Assembly: GCF_041206865.1 (NCBI RefSeq)
Contig: NZ_JBGEDP010000001.1
Span: 930,001 to 994,000 of the forward strand
Direction of reading: 5' to 3'
DNA from: Mycobacterium sp. HUMS_12744610
GTDB lineage: Bacteria; Actinomycetota; Actinomycetes; Mycobacteriales; Mycobacteriaceae
Length of the DNA stretch: 64,000 nucleotides
Positions 1-9,713 of this stretch are shown piece after piece. Under the pieces are notes generated by a model. The model worked only from the letters and a program-made list of their open reading frames with translations. It was not told the DNA's origin and searched no databases. How positions within the stretch are numbered: the stretch's first letter is position 1; the number at the start of each line of letters is the position of its first letter. A program made the translations under genes and the position numbers.

Positions 1-5
1 AGCAC

Positions 6-281
6 ATGTCTACGGTGGGCGTTCGTGAGCTGCGGCAGCGGGCCAGCGAACTCCTCCGTCGGGTCGAGGCCGGCGAGACGATCGAGATCACCGACCGTGG
101 TCGGCCTATCGCCCTTCTCTCGCCGATGCCGGAGGGCGGTCCGTACCAGCAGATGCTGGCAAGCGGCGGGATCGAACGTGCGACGCTTGACTTTGATGAC
201 CTTCCCGAGCCGGTCCGACTCAAAACGGGTATCGAGCTGCCGTCCGTGACGCTTGCGCGCCTGCGTGAGCACGAGCGTTGA
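6..281 (+). CDS. vapB: VapB-like antitoxin (Phd/YefM-type)
   Basis: A 91-residue protein opening with VGVRELRQRASELLRRV and followed by a stretch ending GRPIALLSP, the usual pattern of Phd/YefM-type antitoxin N-termini that bind DNA as dimers. The C-terminal half is acidic and would wrap around the toxin. The stop codon overlaps the ATG of the downstream PIN-domain gene by one base, the arrangement expected for a co-transcribed toxin-antitoxin pair. Family knowledge predicts that it neutralises the toxin and represses its own promoter, which lies outside the window. It is one of the few intact genes at this end. The numbered family member cannot be assigned. Confidence 0.85.
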   Translation: MSTVGVRELRQRASELLRRVEAGETIEITDRGRPIALLSPMPEGGPYQQMLASGGIERATLDFDDLPEPVRLKTGIELPSVTLARLREHER

Positions 282-673
282 TGGCGGCCATCTACCTGGA
301 CTCGTCCGCAATCGTCAAGCTTGCAGTTCGTGAGCCAGAGTCGGATGCGCTGCGTCGCTACCTTCGCACCCGGCTGCCGCGGGTGTCGAGTGCCCTTGCG
401 CGGACGGAGGTCATGCGGGCTCTGCTCCACAAGGGTGAATCAGCCCGAAGAGCCGGACGCCGGGCGCTCGCGAGCCTAGACCTACTACGCATCGACAACC
501 GATTGCTCGATCTTGCTGGTGGGCTGCTGCCAATCGAGCTACGCACCCTCGATGCAATTCACCTGGCGACTGCCCAGCGGCTCGGCATGGATCTTGGCCG
601 GTTGTGCACTTACGACGACCGCATGCGCGACGCCGCCGAGGCGCTCGGCATGGCAGTGATTGCCCCGTCTTGA
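281..673 (+). CDS. vapC: VapC-like PIN-domain ribonuclease toxin
   Basis: A 130-residue PIN-domain protein. The metal-binding acidic residues are visible as D7 (IYLDSSAIVKL), E43 (ARTEVMRAL), D91 (LDAIHLATA) and D112/D113 (TYDDRM), so the active site looks complete. PIN toxins cut tRNA, rRNA or mRNA. The specific target cannot be read from sequence. I start it at the ATG at 281, although a TTG three bases upstream is also in frame. It is coupled to the antitoxin by a stop/start overlap. Length and motifs are normal for VapC, with no sign of damage. Confidence 0.88.
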   Translation: MAAIYLDSSAIVKLAVREPESDALRRYLRTRLPRVSSALARTEVMRALLHKGESARRAGRRALASLDLLRIDNRLLDLAGGLLPIELRTLDAIHLATAQRLGMDLGRLCTYDDRMRDAAEALGMAVIAPS

Positions 674-820
674 TCGGCTACCTAGGGTGGCGCGTGAGGC
701 GGCCAACGCTTCATGTCCCGGCATGTCGCGCCAACCTCGTGCCACCGCCGAATGGGGACACCGTCGTGCTGGATCACTCGAATGTTGGCACCCTGAGCGC
801 CGTTAGAACCGTTGCCGTCG

Positions 821-1980
821 CTAATTTACGCGGGCGTCACTTAACCGCTGTGCCAACCTTTCGGTGAACTCGGCGGCGCGCGCGGGACTGTCCAACGCAA
901 ACAGCGCGGCGGTGGCGCGGTCGCCGTCTTCGCTGTGTCGCACCAGGATCGGGATACCATCATCGCGGACCGCGTCGAACGCGTCCTCGTCGGTGATGTC
1001 GTCGCCGAGATAGATGGGCACCAGCGGACGCGCGTCGGCCTCGCGCAGGTGATCGATCACCCAGCGAAGCGTCTTTCCCTTGTCCCAGTCCATGTCCGGA
1101 CGCAGCTCGATGACTTCGCGACCCGTCGTCACCCGAAGTCCGTCCCGCCGGCCCGCCGCGCGCACCGCCGCGGCAACCTCGCCCACGCGGTCCCGCGCGG
1201 CGTTGCGGTAGTGGACCGCAACGCCAAATCGCTTGTGCTCCATCATAACTCCGGGGATCGAGTCGAGCCGGTCGCGCAGCTCGGCGGCGGCCTGTTCGAG
1301 CACCGGTGTGGCCGCCGCCGCGGCGTCGTTCTGGTGGTGTGTGCCGTCGGGTGCGGTCAGCTCGAAACCGTGGCTGCCGGCATACCAGATCCCGGGCACA
1401 CCGAGGCGCTGTGACACGTCGGCGAGGTCGCGGCCGGACAGAACCGCGACCGGGCATTGCGCGGCCAGCTTCCGCAGCGCCTCGACCGCGGCGGCGACGG
1501 GCCGGGCCGCGGCGGGATCGTCGACGATGTCCGACAGCGTGCCGTCGAAGTCGAAGAACATATGGCCGGCCTCCGGTCGGTGAGGGCACCGAGGGCCTGC
1601 ACAGCATCGGGTAGCTGGGACATCCGGTGGTCCCCGGTGCGCACGGCGACCTCATCCAGATCGCCGACCACGGCGTCGGCGCCGACGCGCCGCAGGGCGT
1701 CACTTTGCCCTGTTCGGTCGGGGCCGATGACCAACGCGAATCCGCCGTCGCGCGCGGCCTGGACGCAAGCCGCGTTGTCGGTAAGGACGGCGCATCGCCC
1801 CGGGCGGACCGACAGCTTGTCTGCTGCCTCACTCAGGGTGTCGCGGACGTTACCGTTCGACGCGAAGACGCCGGTGTCGACGCCGGCTTCGCGCAATCGC
1901 CGGGTCAGCGCCTGGGTGCGGTCCAACGCGGTGTCGAACAGCACCGCGTCATGGCGGCGCGGGTCGATGGTGACCGGCAT
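821..1980 (-). pseudogene. otsB2: Trehalose-6-phosphate phosphatase OtsB2, frameshifted
   Basis: Two adjacent minus-strand reading frames together give a full-length mycobacterial OtsB2 of about 385 residues. The upstream frame (1980 down to about 1562) carries the N-terminal domain starting MPVTIDPRRHDAVLFD. The downstream frame (1561 to 821) carries the HAD phosphatase core with DFDGTLSD, LSGRDLADV and the late acidic motif GDDITDEDAF. The break is at 1560-1563, where the minus strand reads GCC ATATG TTC. Removing one AT dinucleotide gives an uninterrupted P-A-M-F-F-D-F-D. The enzyme dephosphorylates trehalose-6-phosphate in the OtsA-OtsB route. The ATG at the break could start a core-only protein of 246 residues. 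In M. tuberculosis otsB2 is reported essential, so the shift is either recent, tolerated by re-initiation, or a sequence error. Confidence 0.85.
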
Positions 1981-2022
1981 TGACCAACCTTCTCACGGTG
2001 TTCAACGCCGGTGAGAGCGGGT

Positions 2023-3360
2023 CAGTGACGTGCCGGCGTGGGTGCCGACGGTCGCGGCCGCTGCGCCTGGCCCGGAAACGCGCGCGCCGCGCGCGTGCGC
2101 CGGCGGTCCTTGCTGAACAGCAACACCGAATCCTGGCTGAGCGCCACCATCCGTGCCATGCCCAGCTCGATACCGGCTGCCAGCTGCTTGACGTCGGCCG
2201 TGGCGTCGTATTCGGCGGTGATGCCCGAATACCAATTCGTCGCCGTAGCTGAGCATCGCGACCCCGGTGCTCAGCTGCAAGGCGATCGGGGGGATCGGCA
2301 GCAGGCGCTCCATCGTCTGGCCCATCAGCCGCAGCTGATGGCGAGGCCCGGGCGCGTGGTTCGCCAGCGTTACGAGGCCGCGCTGCGGGAGCCTGGGTAA
2401 CAGTTGTATGAGGTTGCCGCGCAGCATAGTTGGCAGACAATTGATCGCAGACTCCACGATACCGGGCGGAGATTTGTCGGCGTGCTGCGCTTTCCACCGG
2501 CTGTGCACGGTCCGCAATTGCTGGACCGGGTCGTCATGCTCGACGGGCAGGTATGGCAGTAGTGCCGAACGTACCGGCATCGGCACCAGGGTGCGCAGCG
2601 AGTCCGCCCGCGGTTCTTCGCCGCGGCGTAGCAGAACCCTTCGGAAGCCCTCGGTGATGGCCGCCAGCGCGACATCGTTGACGGTCACACCGAATTTGCG
2701 GCACACGCACTCGACGTCGGCAATCGGGACGCGCACCGTGCTGTAGCGCCGCAGGACCGGGTCGACCGAGGGCCGTGCCGTCGGCCAGATCGCCCCGACG
2801 AAGTTGCCGGCGAGTGCCCCAGCCCACTCCAGGGGCCAGCCGCGCTTCGAGGCCTGCGGCGGCGAATCATGTTTGTCGCCAACACCGTTCGCGAATGCAT
2901 CGTGGTCGGCGTCGTCGCAAAGCCGGGTGAGCAGGTGGGCGGCTGAGTTCCCGTCGGCCAAGCCGTGGTGGATCTTCATCAAGATTGCCCACCGGCCGCC
3001 TTTCAGGCCCTCGATCACCCAGCACTCCCACGGCGGACGGTCCAGGTCGAGGGGACGCTCCAGGGCGTGGGCGATCGCGCCGGACAGCTGGGCGTCGTCG
3101 CCCGGGCGCGGAATCGCCACCCAGCGCACATGATGGGCCAGGTCGAATCCGGGACAGTCGATCCACTCGAAGCTCTGCGTCCGCAGCACCTGTGTGCAGC
3201 GCGGTATCGACTGAATCCGTTCCGCCAGCAGCTGTTTCAGCAGTGCGTAATCGGGGACGCCACCATCGACGATGGCGACCGCGCCGATCACCAGGCTGGC
3301 GTACTGATCGGGATCTTGAGCTCTCAGGTACGCCGTATCCAGTGTTATCGCTTGCGCCAT
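2023..3360 (-). pseudogene. Wax ester synthase/diacylglycerol acyltransferase (WS/DGAT), 3' frameshift
   Basis: The protein starts MAQAITLDTAYL at the ATG at 3360 and carries the WS/DGAT catalytic motif HHGLADG at residues 131-137, followed by the conserved PTMLRGNL and LSYGDELVFG segments. These enzymes esterify acyl-CoA to diacylglycerol or fatty alcohols to make storage lipid. After YGDELVFG the reading frame derails. At 2224-2226 the minus strand has GGG where GG restores the family-like continuation GITAEYDATAD and later MARMVALSQDSVLLF, ending at a TGA at 2023-2025. Without the correction the frame runs on to 2002 with an unrelated tail. The main catalytic region is upstream of the lesion, so a protein with an altered C-terminus could still be made. 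The same gene neighbours otsB2 in M. tuberculosis (Rv3371-Rv3372). Confidence 0.85.
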
Positions 3361-3518
3361 GCGCAGTCCCCGCCCCTCGTTTCTCGCACTTGTACCAGTA
3401 TTTGCGCGGGACCTCCGGGGCGGTAGGCCAGGAGCGTTAAGAATGTGTTTAGACCCGTTAAACAGCTCGCCTAAGTCGAACATACTTATTGCTTATCTGC
3501 TTAAGTGGACTCGTTTGC

Positions 3519-3770
3519 TTAAAAAAATTCGTCAAAAGTACTGCCGGGCAGTGGTTTAGCAGTTGCTCGCAGAGTTTGCTCTTGGCCTTCGGCGGCGCCG
3601 ATGAGGTCGGCTAGTGGGTGGGGATCGGTGTTGACGCTTTGTTGCAGGAGTCGGTAGAAGAGCATTCCGCGGGCTTTTGACCTGCGGCGATTGAATCTGA
3701 AGGTGAACTCGTCGAGGTAGTACTGCAGGTGCTCGCGTTCCACGCGGGTGTAGCGGCCATGACAGGAGCG
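3519..3770 (-). pseudogene. IS1595-family transposase, C-terminal fragment
   Basis: About 80 residues reading HLQYYLDEFTFRFNRR followed by RGMLFYRLLQQ match the well-known C-terminal end of IS1595/ISXO2-type transposases, where the final catalytic region is followed by an NRR and an RL motif. Nothing recognisable of the upstream catalytic core remains. The sequence upstream to 3854 is an open frame without family similarity that I can see. It abuts the left end of the IS1182 element and is best read as a dead scrap left by earlier insertions. Confidence 0.7.
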
Positions 3771-4743
3771 ATCGTCGGCGCCCGCGACGGCGTTGAATCC
3801 ATCCCTGCTCGCTGGCTCGAAGCACTCGAAGACGGCGACCGCGGACGCACCCACGTGAAGCAGCTCGCCGCGCTTCTGCTCAGGTAGCGCGCTCTGCGCC
3901 CTACCCCCCCGCTCACCTAGGTGCGTGGGTCGGTATCCACGAGTTGTTGGTGTGTCACGCTGATGGCGACGTGGATGGTCGGGAAAACTGTGTCCATGGA
4001 TTTGATGACGGCCCAGGATCAGCTGTTTGAGACCGAGTCCGCGCGGCCTCGCTCGTCATCGTCACCGGGCGAGGTTTCGGTGGACAAGACGTTTCGGGCC
4101 TATGACCAGGATCAGTCGTTTTTGATGCCGCCGTCGTTGCGGGATTGGTTGCCTGACGATCATCTGGCGTTGTTTGTGTCCGAGTTGGTCGATGAGGTGC
4201 TTGATCTGGCAGTGTTTTTCGCCTCCTACAGCGAGGCCCGGGGCTTTCCGCCGTATCACCCGCGGCTGATGCTCAAGCTGCTGCTCTACGGGTACACCAG
4301 CGGGGTTCGTTCATCTCGCAAGATCGAAGCCCGTTGCCATGACGATGTGGCGTTTCGGTACCTGGCCGCCAACACCGCACCGGACTTTCGCTCCATCGCC
4401 CGCTTTCGGCGCCGTCACCTCGCCGCGCTGGAAGCCCTGTTCCTGCAGGCGCTGACCCTGTGCCAGCAGGCGGGCATGGTCACGATGGGCCGGGTGGCCC
4501 TCGATGGCACCAAGGTCAAGGCCAATGCCTCCCGTCACAAGGCGATGAGCTATGACCGGATGTGCGAGGCGGAGCCGGCCCTGCAAACCCAGGTCGAGCA
4601 GATCATGCGGGAGGCCGAACGCGTCGATATCGACGAGGACCAGGCCCACGGTCCGGACAATCGTGGCGGTGACCTGCAGGGCGAATTGGCCCGCCGTGAG
4701 AGCCGGCTGGCCAAGATCCGCAAGGCCAAGGCCGACCTGGAAC

Positions 4744-6161
4744 GAGCCTGTCACGATTTCTGTGTAAGTCAGAGGTGATTTGACTACGAGTTGTATTCTA
4801 GCACAATGGGATTCGCCCAGGGAATAGTCTGGCGAGTGTGTTGAGCGCCACAGTCCAGTTGTGCGTTCCAGTACCCGAATAGCCTCCTCTCTCGCTGGAG
4901 ATGTTGCGCAGCCCGAGGTACAGCAACTTCATCGCGGCGTCCTTGTCCGTGAAATGACCACGGTTCTTGGTGATCTTGCGCAACTGGAAGTTGATCGACT
5001 CGATCGCATTGGTGGTGTAGACGATCTTGCGCAACTCCACCGGATAGTCCAGGAACGGAACGAATTCCCCCCAGGCGTTGTGCCACACGTCAATTGCACC
5101 CGGATATTGGGCGCCGAATTGCTGGTCGAACTCCTTGAGTGCGAGTTCGGCTCCATCGACGGTCGGCGCACTGTAGATCGCCCGCATCGCGGTGGCGACC
5201 TTCTTGCGGTCCTTATAAGACACGAAGCGCATCGCATTCCTAATGACGTGCACGACGCAGGTCTGCACCACGGTATCGGGATAGATCGAGCGGATCGCAT
5301 CAGGCAGACCGGTCAGCCCGTCGCAGCAGGCGATGAGGATGTCGCGCACCCCGCGGTTGCGCAGGTCGATGACGACCTTCTGCCAGAACTTCGCCCCCTC
5401 GGAGTCCTGGATCCAGCAGCCCAAGGCGTGTTTGCGGCCCTCCAGATCCACGCCAATGGCCAAATAGGCGACCTTGGTGGTGATGACCCCGTTGTCGCCG
5501 ATCCGCAGCCGCAGCCCATCGATGTAGAGGATCGGGTAGACCTCATCGAGCGGGCGGGCCTGCCAGGCCTTGATCTCATCGACCACCACCTCGGTGATAT
5601 TGGAGATCAACTCCCGCGACACCGACGCCCCATAGACCTCCTGCAGGTGGGCTTCGATATCGCGGGTGGTCATTCCCCGTGAATACAGCGACAACACCAC
5701 CGAATTGATGTTGTTGAGCCGGCGGGTCTTCTTCGGCACAATCGCCGGCTCAAACGAGCCGTTGCGATCACGCGGCGCATCGATCTGCACCGGGCCGTTG
5801 ACGGTGGTCACCGTTTTCGGCGTGGTGCCGTTGCGCGAATTTCCCGATCCGCGTCCGGCCGGATCGCCGGCCTCATAGCCCAGATGGTGGGTTAGCTCCG
5901 CATTCAGCGCCCGCTCCAGCACGGCCTTAGTCAGCTGGTTCAGCAAACCGTCCGCGCCGTCGATCGGGGTCCCGGTCTTCACCGCATCCTTAATCAACGA
6001 GTCCAGCGTCTCTTCGGTGAACATCTCGGCCAGCCGCCGCGCCGCGGTCGTCTCCTCAGCCGGCATCTGCATGGTCTTGGTCACAAAACACTCCTTCTGT
6101 CCGCCCAACGGCGGTCCGATGATGGACCACCCCGGACTTACACAGATGGAATGACACGCCC
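4744..6161 (-). mobile_element. IS256-family insertion sequence, copy A (1418 bp)
   Basis: Full-length element with imperfect inverted ends: the left end reads GAGCCTGTCACG and the right end GGAATGACACGCCC, sharing an internal CTGTGTAAGTC block. It is flanked by a perfect 8-bp direct repeat CCTGGAAC at 4736-4743 and 6162-6169, the duplication size typical of IS256. Copies at 51714-53131 and 54977-56394 have exactly the same length, and a truncated copy starts at 59020. Being the only copy with its own target duplication on both sides, it marks an insertion that has not recombined since. Confidence 0.95.
4798..6084 (-). CDS. IS256-family (Mutator-like) transposase, copy A
   Basis: A 428-residue transposase starting at GTG (6084), preceded by AAGGAG about eight bases upstream. 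The DDE residues are visible: D in YIDGLRLRIGDNG, D in IACCDGLTGLP and E in YTTNAIESINFQLRK. The N-terminal region contains HHLGYEAGDPAGRGSGNSRNG, typical of IS256 enzymes. No frameshift is present. Its translation is the same as that of the copies at 51791-53077 and 55031-56317, so all are likely active or only recently silent. The open frame extends further upstream into the IS1182 host gene, but that part is not transposase. Confidence 0.95.
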   Translation of the reverse strand: MTKTMQMPAEETTAARRLAEMFTEETLDSLIKDAVKTGTPIDGADGLLNQLTKAVLERALNAELTHHLGYEAGDPAGRGSGNSRNGTTPKTVTTVNGPVQIDAPRDRNGSFEPAIVPKKTRRLNNINSVVLSLYSRGMTTRDIEAHLQEVYGASVSRELISNITEVVVDEIKAWQARPLDEVYPILYIDGLRLRIGDNGVITTKVAYLAIGVDLEGRKHALGCWIQDSEGAKFWQKVVIDLRNRGVRDILIACCDGLTGLPDAIRSIYPDTVVQTCVVHVIRNAMRFVSYKDRKKVATAMRAIYSAPTVDGAELALKEFDQQFGAQYPGAIDVWHNAWGEFVPFLDYPVELRKIVYTTNAIESINFQLRKITKNRGHFTDKDAAMKLLYLGLRNISSERGGYSGTGTHNWTVALNTLARLFPGRIPLC

Positions 6162-7164
6162 CCTGGAACAACACGCCAAAGACCAGGCCGCGGACAAGGC
6201 CCGGGCAAGGGCGCAAAACGCCGGCCATGATGACGACGCGGCCGCGCGGGCCGCCGAGCAGGCAGCACAGTGCGCGACCGTCAAGCCCAAGGCGCAGCGC
6301 AACTTCACCGACCCTGACGCCCAGATCATGAAGACCGCCGACGGCAGCTTCCACTACTGTTACAACGCGCAGGCCGTCGTCGATGAAGAACATCAGGTGA
6401 TCGTTGCGACCGACTTCGCCGAATCCGGCGCCGACAACCCCGCATTCGGCGAGCTGCTCGCCCAGACCATCACCAACACCGCGACCACACCGCGTCAGAC
6501 GCTCGCCGACGCCGGCTACTTCAGTGAGAACAACATCGACGCCGCCCACAAGGCGGGCACCGATCCGCTGATCGCGACCGGCCGGCTCGCCCACGGCGAG
6601 CAGGTTCCCGACGCGCCACGGGGACGGACACCGAAAAATGCGACACCAAAGGCGCGGATGGCCCGCAAACTTCGCACCAAGAAGGGCAAGGCCGCATATT
6701 CGCGGCGCAAGGTGATCGTCGAGCCGGTGTTCGGGCAGATGAAGACCACCCAGGGGGCGAGTCGACTCCTGCTCCGCGGCCACCATCACGCCCGCGCCGA
6801 ATGGCGCCTGCTCGCCGCCTGCCACAACCTGCGAACCCTCCTACTACAACATTGCAGCGCAGGCTGCGGCCGGCTGAAAGGGTCGTGCGCAGCGAGTTAC
6901 GGCCACCGATCCGCCATCCCGCGGAATGCGGCCCGCCCGATCACACCACCAGGCCAACAAAACGCCGCCCGATGCCCTCCGTCCAGGACAAATCCACCTG
7001 CCGACCCGACAAATCCGTTACCGACCCACGCACCTAGCCGGGGGCAGCAGGAATCAAGATCACTACAAGTCAAGTCCCCACGGAATCAGGGGAACCCCTT
7101 CACCCGAGCTGCACGGCGTATTGACGGCAGAGCACCTACGATTGGCCGCTGATCAGCCCGCACC

Positions 7165-8118
7165 CTACTTTCCCGTGCTGGTGACCGGTGCCGCCGCCTC
7201 GGCTCCACCGGCGGCAAGCTCACCCTGGTCCGCAGCACCCACTGTCTTTGACAGGCGAGCACCCAGCCGCTGAAATGCGTCCACCGAGAATGGCTGCATC
7301 ATACGGCGGTTGACACCAGGGGCGATACGGAGCATGAAATAGCCCAGCCAGGCCTCGGTGCGCACCGGCACGACCGCCAAATCAAACCGTACCGCACGTA
7401 CGACGGCACGAGCTACGAGGTCCGAGCTCATCGGCGAGACCCTAAACTTCTCGCTAAATTCCTGGAGCTTCTTCGTGAACTGCTTTCCTTGTTCGATCAG
7501 GTTCTGATCGACGCCGACTACGATCGCGCGATCAGCGATGTTGGTGTTGATCACACCCGGGCACACGGCGCTGACGCCGATGCCTCTCGGTCCGAGTTCG
7601 AGCCGCAAGCACTCGGTCAGCATCTTCACGCCCGCCTTGGACACCGAGTACGGCGCCATCACCGGCGTGGGTGTGAACGCCGCCGCTGACGCGATGTTGA
7701 CGATGTGGCCACCGCCGCGCTCAACCATCTGGGCGCCGAACACACGACATCCGTGGACGACACCCATTAGGTTCACACCGAGTTGGCGGTCCCAATCCGA
7801 GGGACTCAGCTGCAAAAAGTGGCCGCCCACCAAGATACCTGCGTTGTTGACCAATACATCGGTGTAACCGTGATCGGCTAACACATCGCGACCGAACACC
7901 GCCCAGGCGTCGGGGTCGGTGACGTCCAACTGCGCCGCCGACGCGCCGAGGCCGTAACCGCGGATCATCGCGGTGGTCGCTTGTGCCGCATCCAGATCGA
8001 TGTCGGAGACCACGACGTGGGCGCCGAGCTTAGCGAACCTGATCGCTGTCGCCCGGCCAATGCCGCTTCCAGCCCCGGTGACCACCACCAGGCGCGGTCG
8101 CAATCGGTTGAACTTCAC
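7165..8118 (-). CDS. Short-chain dehydrogenase/reductase (SDR)
   Basis: A 317-residue classical SDR. The NAD(P)-binding TGAGSGIG lies at about residues 14-21, the structural NNAGI near 90, a catalytic Ser in NIASAAAF, and the catalytic YxxxK in PYSVSKAG. After the core there is a C-terminal extension of about 60 residues ending in an Ala/Gly-rich tail. Its start overlaps the end of the upstream monooxygenase by 4 bp, so the two are translationally coupled. In mycobacteria such SDRs often accompany Baeyer-Villiger monooxygenases (for example in the mymA operon), suggesting alcohol/ketone interconversion on a lipid-like substrate. The actual substrate is unknown. The gene is intact. Confidence 0.88.
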   Translation of the reverse strand: MKFNRLRPRLVVVTGAGSGIGRATAIRFAKLGAHVVVSDIDLDAAQATTAMIRGYGLGASAAQLDVTDPDAWAVFGRDVLADHGYTDVLVNNAGILVGGHFLQLSPSDWDRQLGVNLMGVVHGCRVFGAQMVERGGGHIVNIASAAAFTPTPVMAPYSVSKAGVKMLTECLRLELGPRGIGVSAVCPGVINTNIADRAIVVGVDQNLIEQGKQFTKKLQEFSEKFRVSPMSSDLVARAVVRAVRFDLAVVPVRTEAWLGYFMLRIAPGVNRRMMQPFSVDAFQRLGARLSKTVGAADQGELAAGGAEAAAPVTSTGK

Positions 8119-9692
8119 AGGCTCTCCTTCGTCATGGCCGCGGCTGCGTCCAGAACCGCAACGCCCCTGCTGTATCGGTAGACATCAAGGTTGTAATAGC
8201 GGTTCTGCCAGTACATTTCGCCGTGCGTCGACGGCCGAAACGGTGAATCGCCCTGGTTATTAATGTAGTAGGTGTTCGAACCCGCACACGCCGGAGTGAA
8301 CAGGAAGTTATTCTGTTGGCGCTTCAGGCATTTCCGAAAATACTCGTCGTGGGCTTCCTGACGAATCTCGCAGACCGTTGCACCGCGGCGCTTCGCTTCG
8401 GCTATGGCGCGGCTCAGGTGAGCCGATGTCGCTTCGATCATCCACAAGTACGAGCCGAGCACGAATCCGTAGGGCCCGGTGATTGAGAACATGTTCGGAA
8501 ATCCGGGAACCGAAACACCCTGGTACGACTGGTATCTCTGCTCACTCCAGAACCGCCCGAGATCGACGCCGCCCCGCCCGATGACGGGGAAGGGAGGCAC
8601 CGCGCCCGCCTCCCACAGCTTGAACCCGGTCGCGCAGATCAACACGTCGATCTCGTGCTCCACGCCGTCCGCCGTCCGTACCCCCTTCTTGGTAATGCAC
8701 TCGATCGCATCGGTGACCAGGCTGACGTCGTCGCGGTTGAAGGTACGCAAGTAGTCGTTTGACATCGACGGGCGCTTGCAGCCTAACCCGTAGCGTGGGA
8801 TCAGCTTCTCCCGAACGACCGGGTCATCGATCTGGCGGCGCATCCAGCGGCGGGTAGGAACCTCAAGCATCCGGCGGCTCGCGTTCGTCAGCCACTGTGG
8901 ACCGACCCACATCCCGGCCATGCCGACCTCGGTTGCGACGGTTCCCACCAGGCGGATACCCGAACGGATTCGCTTACGCCCCAGAACCCACCGGATGGCG
9001 GACGTGACCTCCTTGTCAGGTTTTGGGAACACCCATATCGGTGTTCGTTGGAAGACTGTCAAATGTTCGACTTCGTCGACAATGGCCGGGACGACCTGCA
9101 GCGCCGTTGCGCCAGTGCCGATGACCGCGACGCGCTTGCCCGCCAGCGCCACGTCATGGTCCCAGAGTGCGGTGTGCATGAGCACACCCCCGAACTCGTC
9201 GAGACCCGGGATATCAGGCATCTTCGGGCGTTCGAGGCCACCGACCGCCATGACTACATTTCGGCCGGTAATCTCCTGATCGGCGTCGGTAGTCAATCGC
9301 CATAGGCTATTGCGCTCATCGAGCACCGCCGAGGTGATCGTAGTGTTCAGCCGCAACTTTTGAGCTAGGCCGTACTTGTCCACAAGGTCGCTGGCGTAAT
9401 CGCGAAGCTCGTAACCCGGAGCGAAGATCCGCGACCAATCACCACGCTGCTCGTAGGAAAAGCTGTAGACAAACGAGGGAATATCCACCGCCACACCCGG
9501 ATAAGTGTTCGCATGCCAGGTGCCGCCCACCTGATCCCACTTGTCGACAATCACGAAGTCGTGAATGCCTCTGCGTTGCAAGGAGATACCAGCACCGATA
9601 CCGCCGAATCCAGCGCCGACGATCACGACTTCATGGTCTGGAGTGACACGCTCGACAGTCGGTAACTGCTCGATGTCGATCGTTGTACTCAA
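8115..9692 (-). CDS. FAD-dependent Baeyer-Villiger monooxygenase
   Basis: A 525-residue flavoprotein with an FAD-binding VGAGFGGIG at residues 25-33, the Baeyer-Villiger fingerprint FGGVLMHTALWD near residue 170, a second Rossmann motif VIGTGATALQ shortly after, and the conserved FQRTPIWVFPKPD. These enzymes use NADPH and O2 to turn ketones into esters or lactones, or to oxidise heteroatoms. EthA and MymA of M. tuberculosis are relatives. It is first in a minus-strand pair with the SDR and downstream of the PF10118-type genes, away from the TetR gene. It is intact, and its substrate cannot be inferred from sequence alone. Confidence 0.92.
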   Translation of the reverse strand: MSTTIDIEQLPTVERVTPDHEVVIVGAGFGGIGAGISLQRRGIHDFVIVDKWDQVGGTWHANTYPGVAVDIPSFVYSFSYEQRGDWSRIFAPGYELRDYASDLVDKYGLAQKLRLNTTITSAVLDERNSLWRLTTDADQEITGRNVVMAVGGLERPKMPDIPGLDEFGGVLMHTALWDHDVALAGKRVAVIGTGATALQVVPAIVDEVEHLTVFQRTPIWVFPKPDKEVTSAIRWVLGRKRIRSGIRLVGTVATEVGMAGMWVGPQWLTNASRRMLEVPTRRWMRRQIDDPVVREKLIPRYGLGCKRPSMSNDYLRTFNRDDVSLVTDAIECITKKGVRTADGVEHEIDVLICATGFKLWEAGAVPPFPVIGRGGVDLGRFWSEQRYQSYQGVSVPGFPNMFSITGPYGFVLGSYLWMIEATSAHLSRAIAEAKRRGATVCEIRQEAHDEYFRKCLKRQQNNFLFTPACAGSNTYYINNQGDSPFRPSTHGEMYWQNRYYNLDVYRYSRGVAVLDAAAAMTKESL

Positions 9693-9713
9693 CTTGAACT
9701 CATGGCCTTCCTG

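Larger units (their letters stand above)
3984..6900 (+). pseudogene. IS1182-family transposase split by IS256 copy A
   Basis: The N-terminal part (about 3996-4743) has the DUF772-like start ending FLMPPSLRDWLPDDHLALFV, then GFPPYHPRLMLKLLLYGY, the first catalytic Asp in VALDGTKVKANASRH, and a charged helix ending ADLER. The gene resumes at 6170 in the same frame: removing the inserted IS256 and one CCTGGAAC duplication joins ADLE to QHAKDQAADKAR. The C-terminal part holds DAQIMKTADGSFHYCYNAQ, the second Asp in LADAGYFSE and the YSRRKVIVEPVFGQMK segment with the final Glu. The gene therefore looks intact apart from the insertion. The exact start among several upstream in-frame codons is uncertain. 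No frameshift is needed to rebuild it, unlike many neighbours. Confidence 0.85.
3917..7037 (+). mobile_element. IS1182-family element interrupted by IS256 copy A
   Basis: Perfect 19-bp terminal inverted repeats (CTAGGTGCGTGGGTCGGTA) lie at 3917-3935 and, inverted, at 7019-7037. The palindrome CTAG at each outer edge may itself be the duplicated target. Between them is one transposase gene split by an IS256-family element at 4744-6161. Without the IS256 and one copy of its 8-bp duplication the element would be about 1.7 kb, normal for IS1182. The nested order shows that the IS1182 element arrived first. Confidence 0.85.

Noticed and set aside
2002..3483. The full 493-residue frame as the true WS/DGAT protein
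   Set aside because: The first 41 residues precede the family start at ATG 3360, and the last 75 are out of frame with the family after YGDELVFG.
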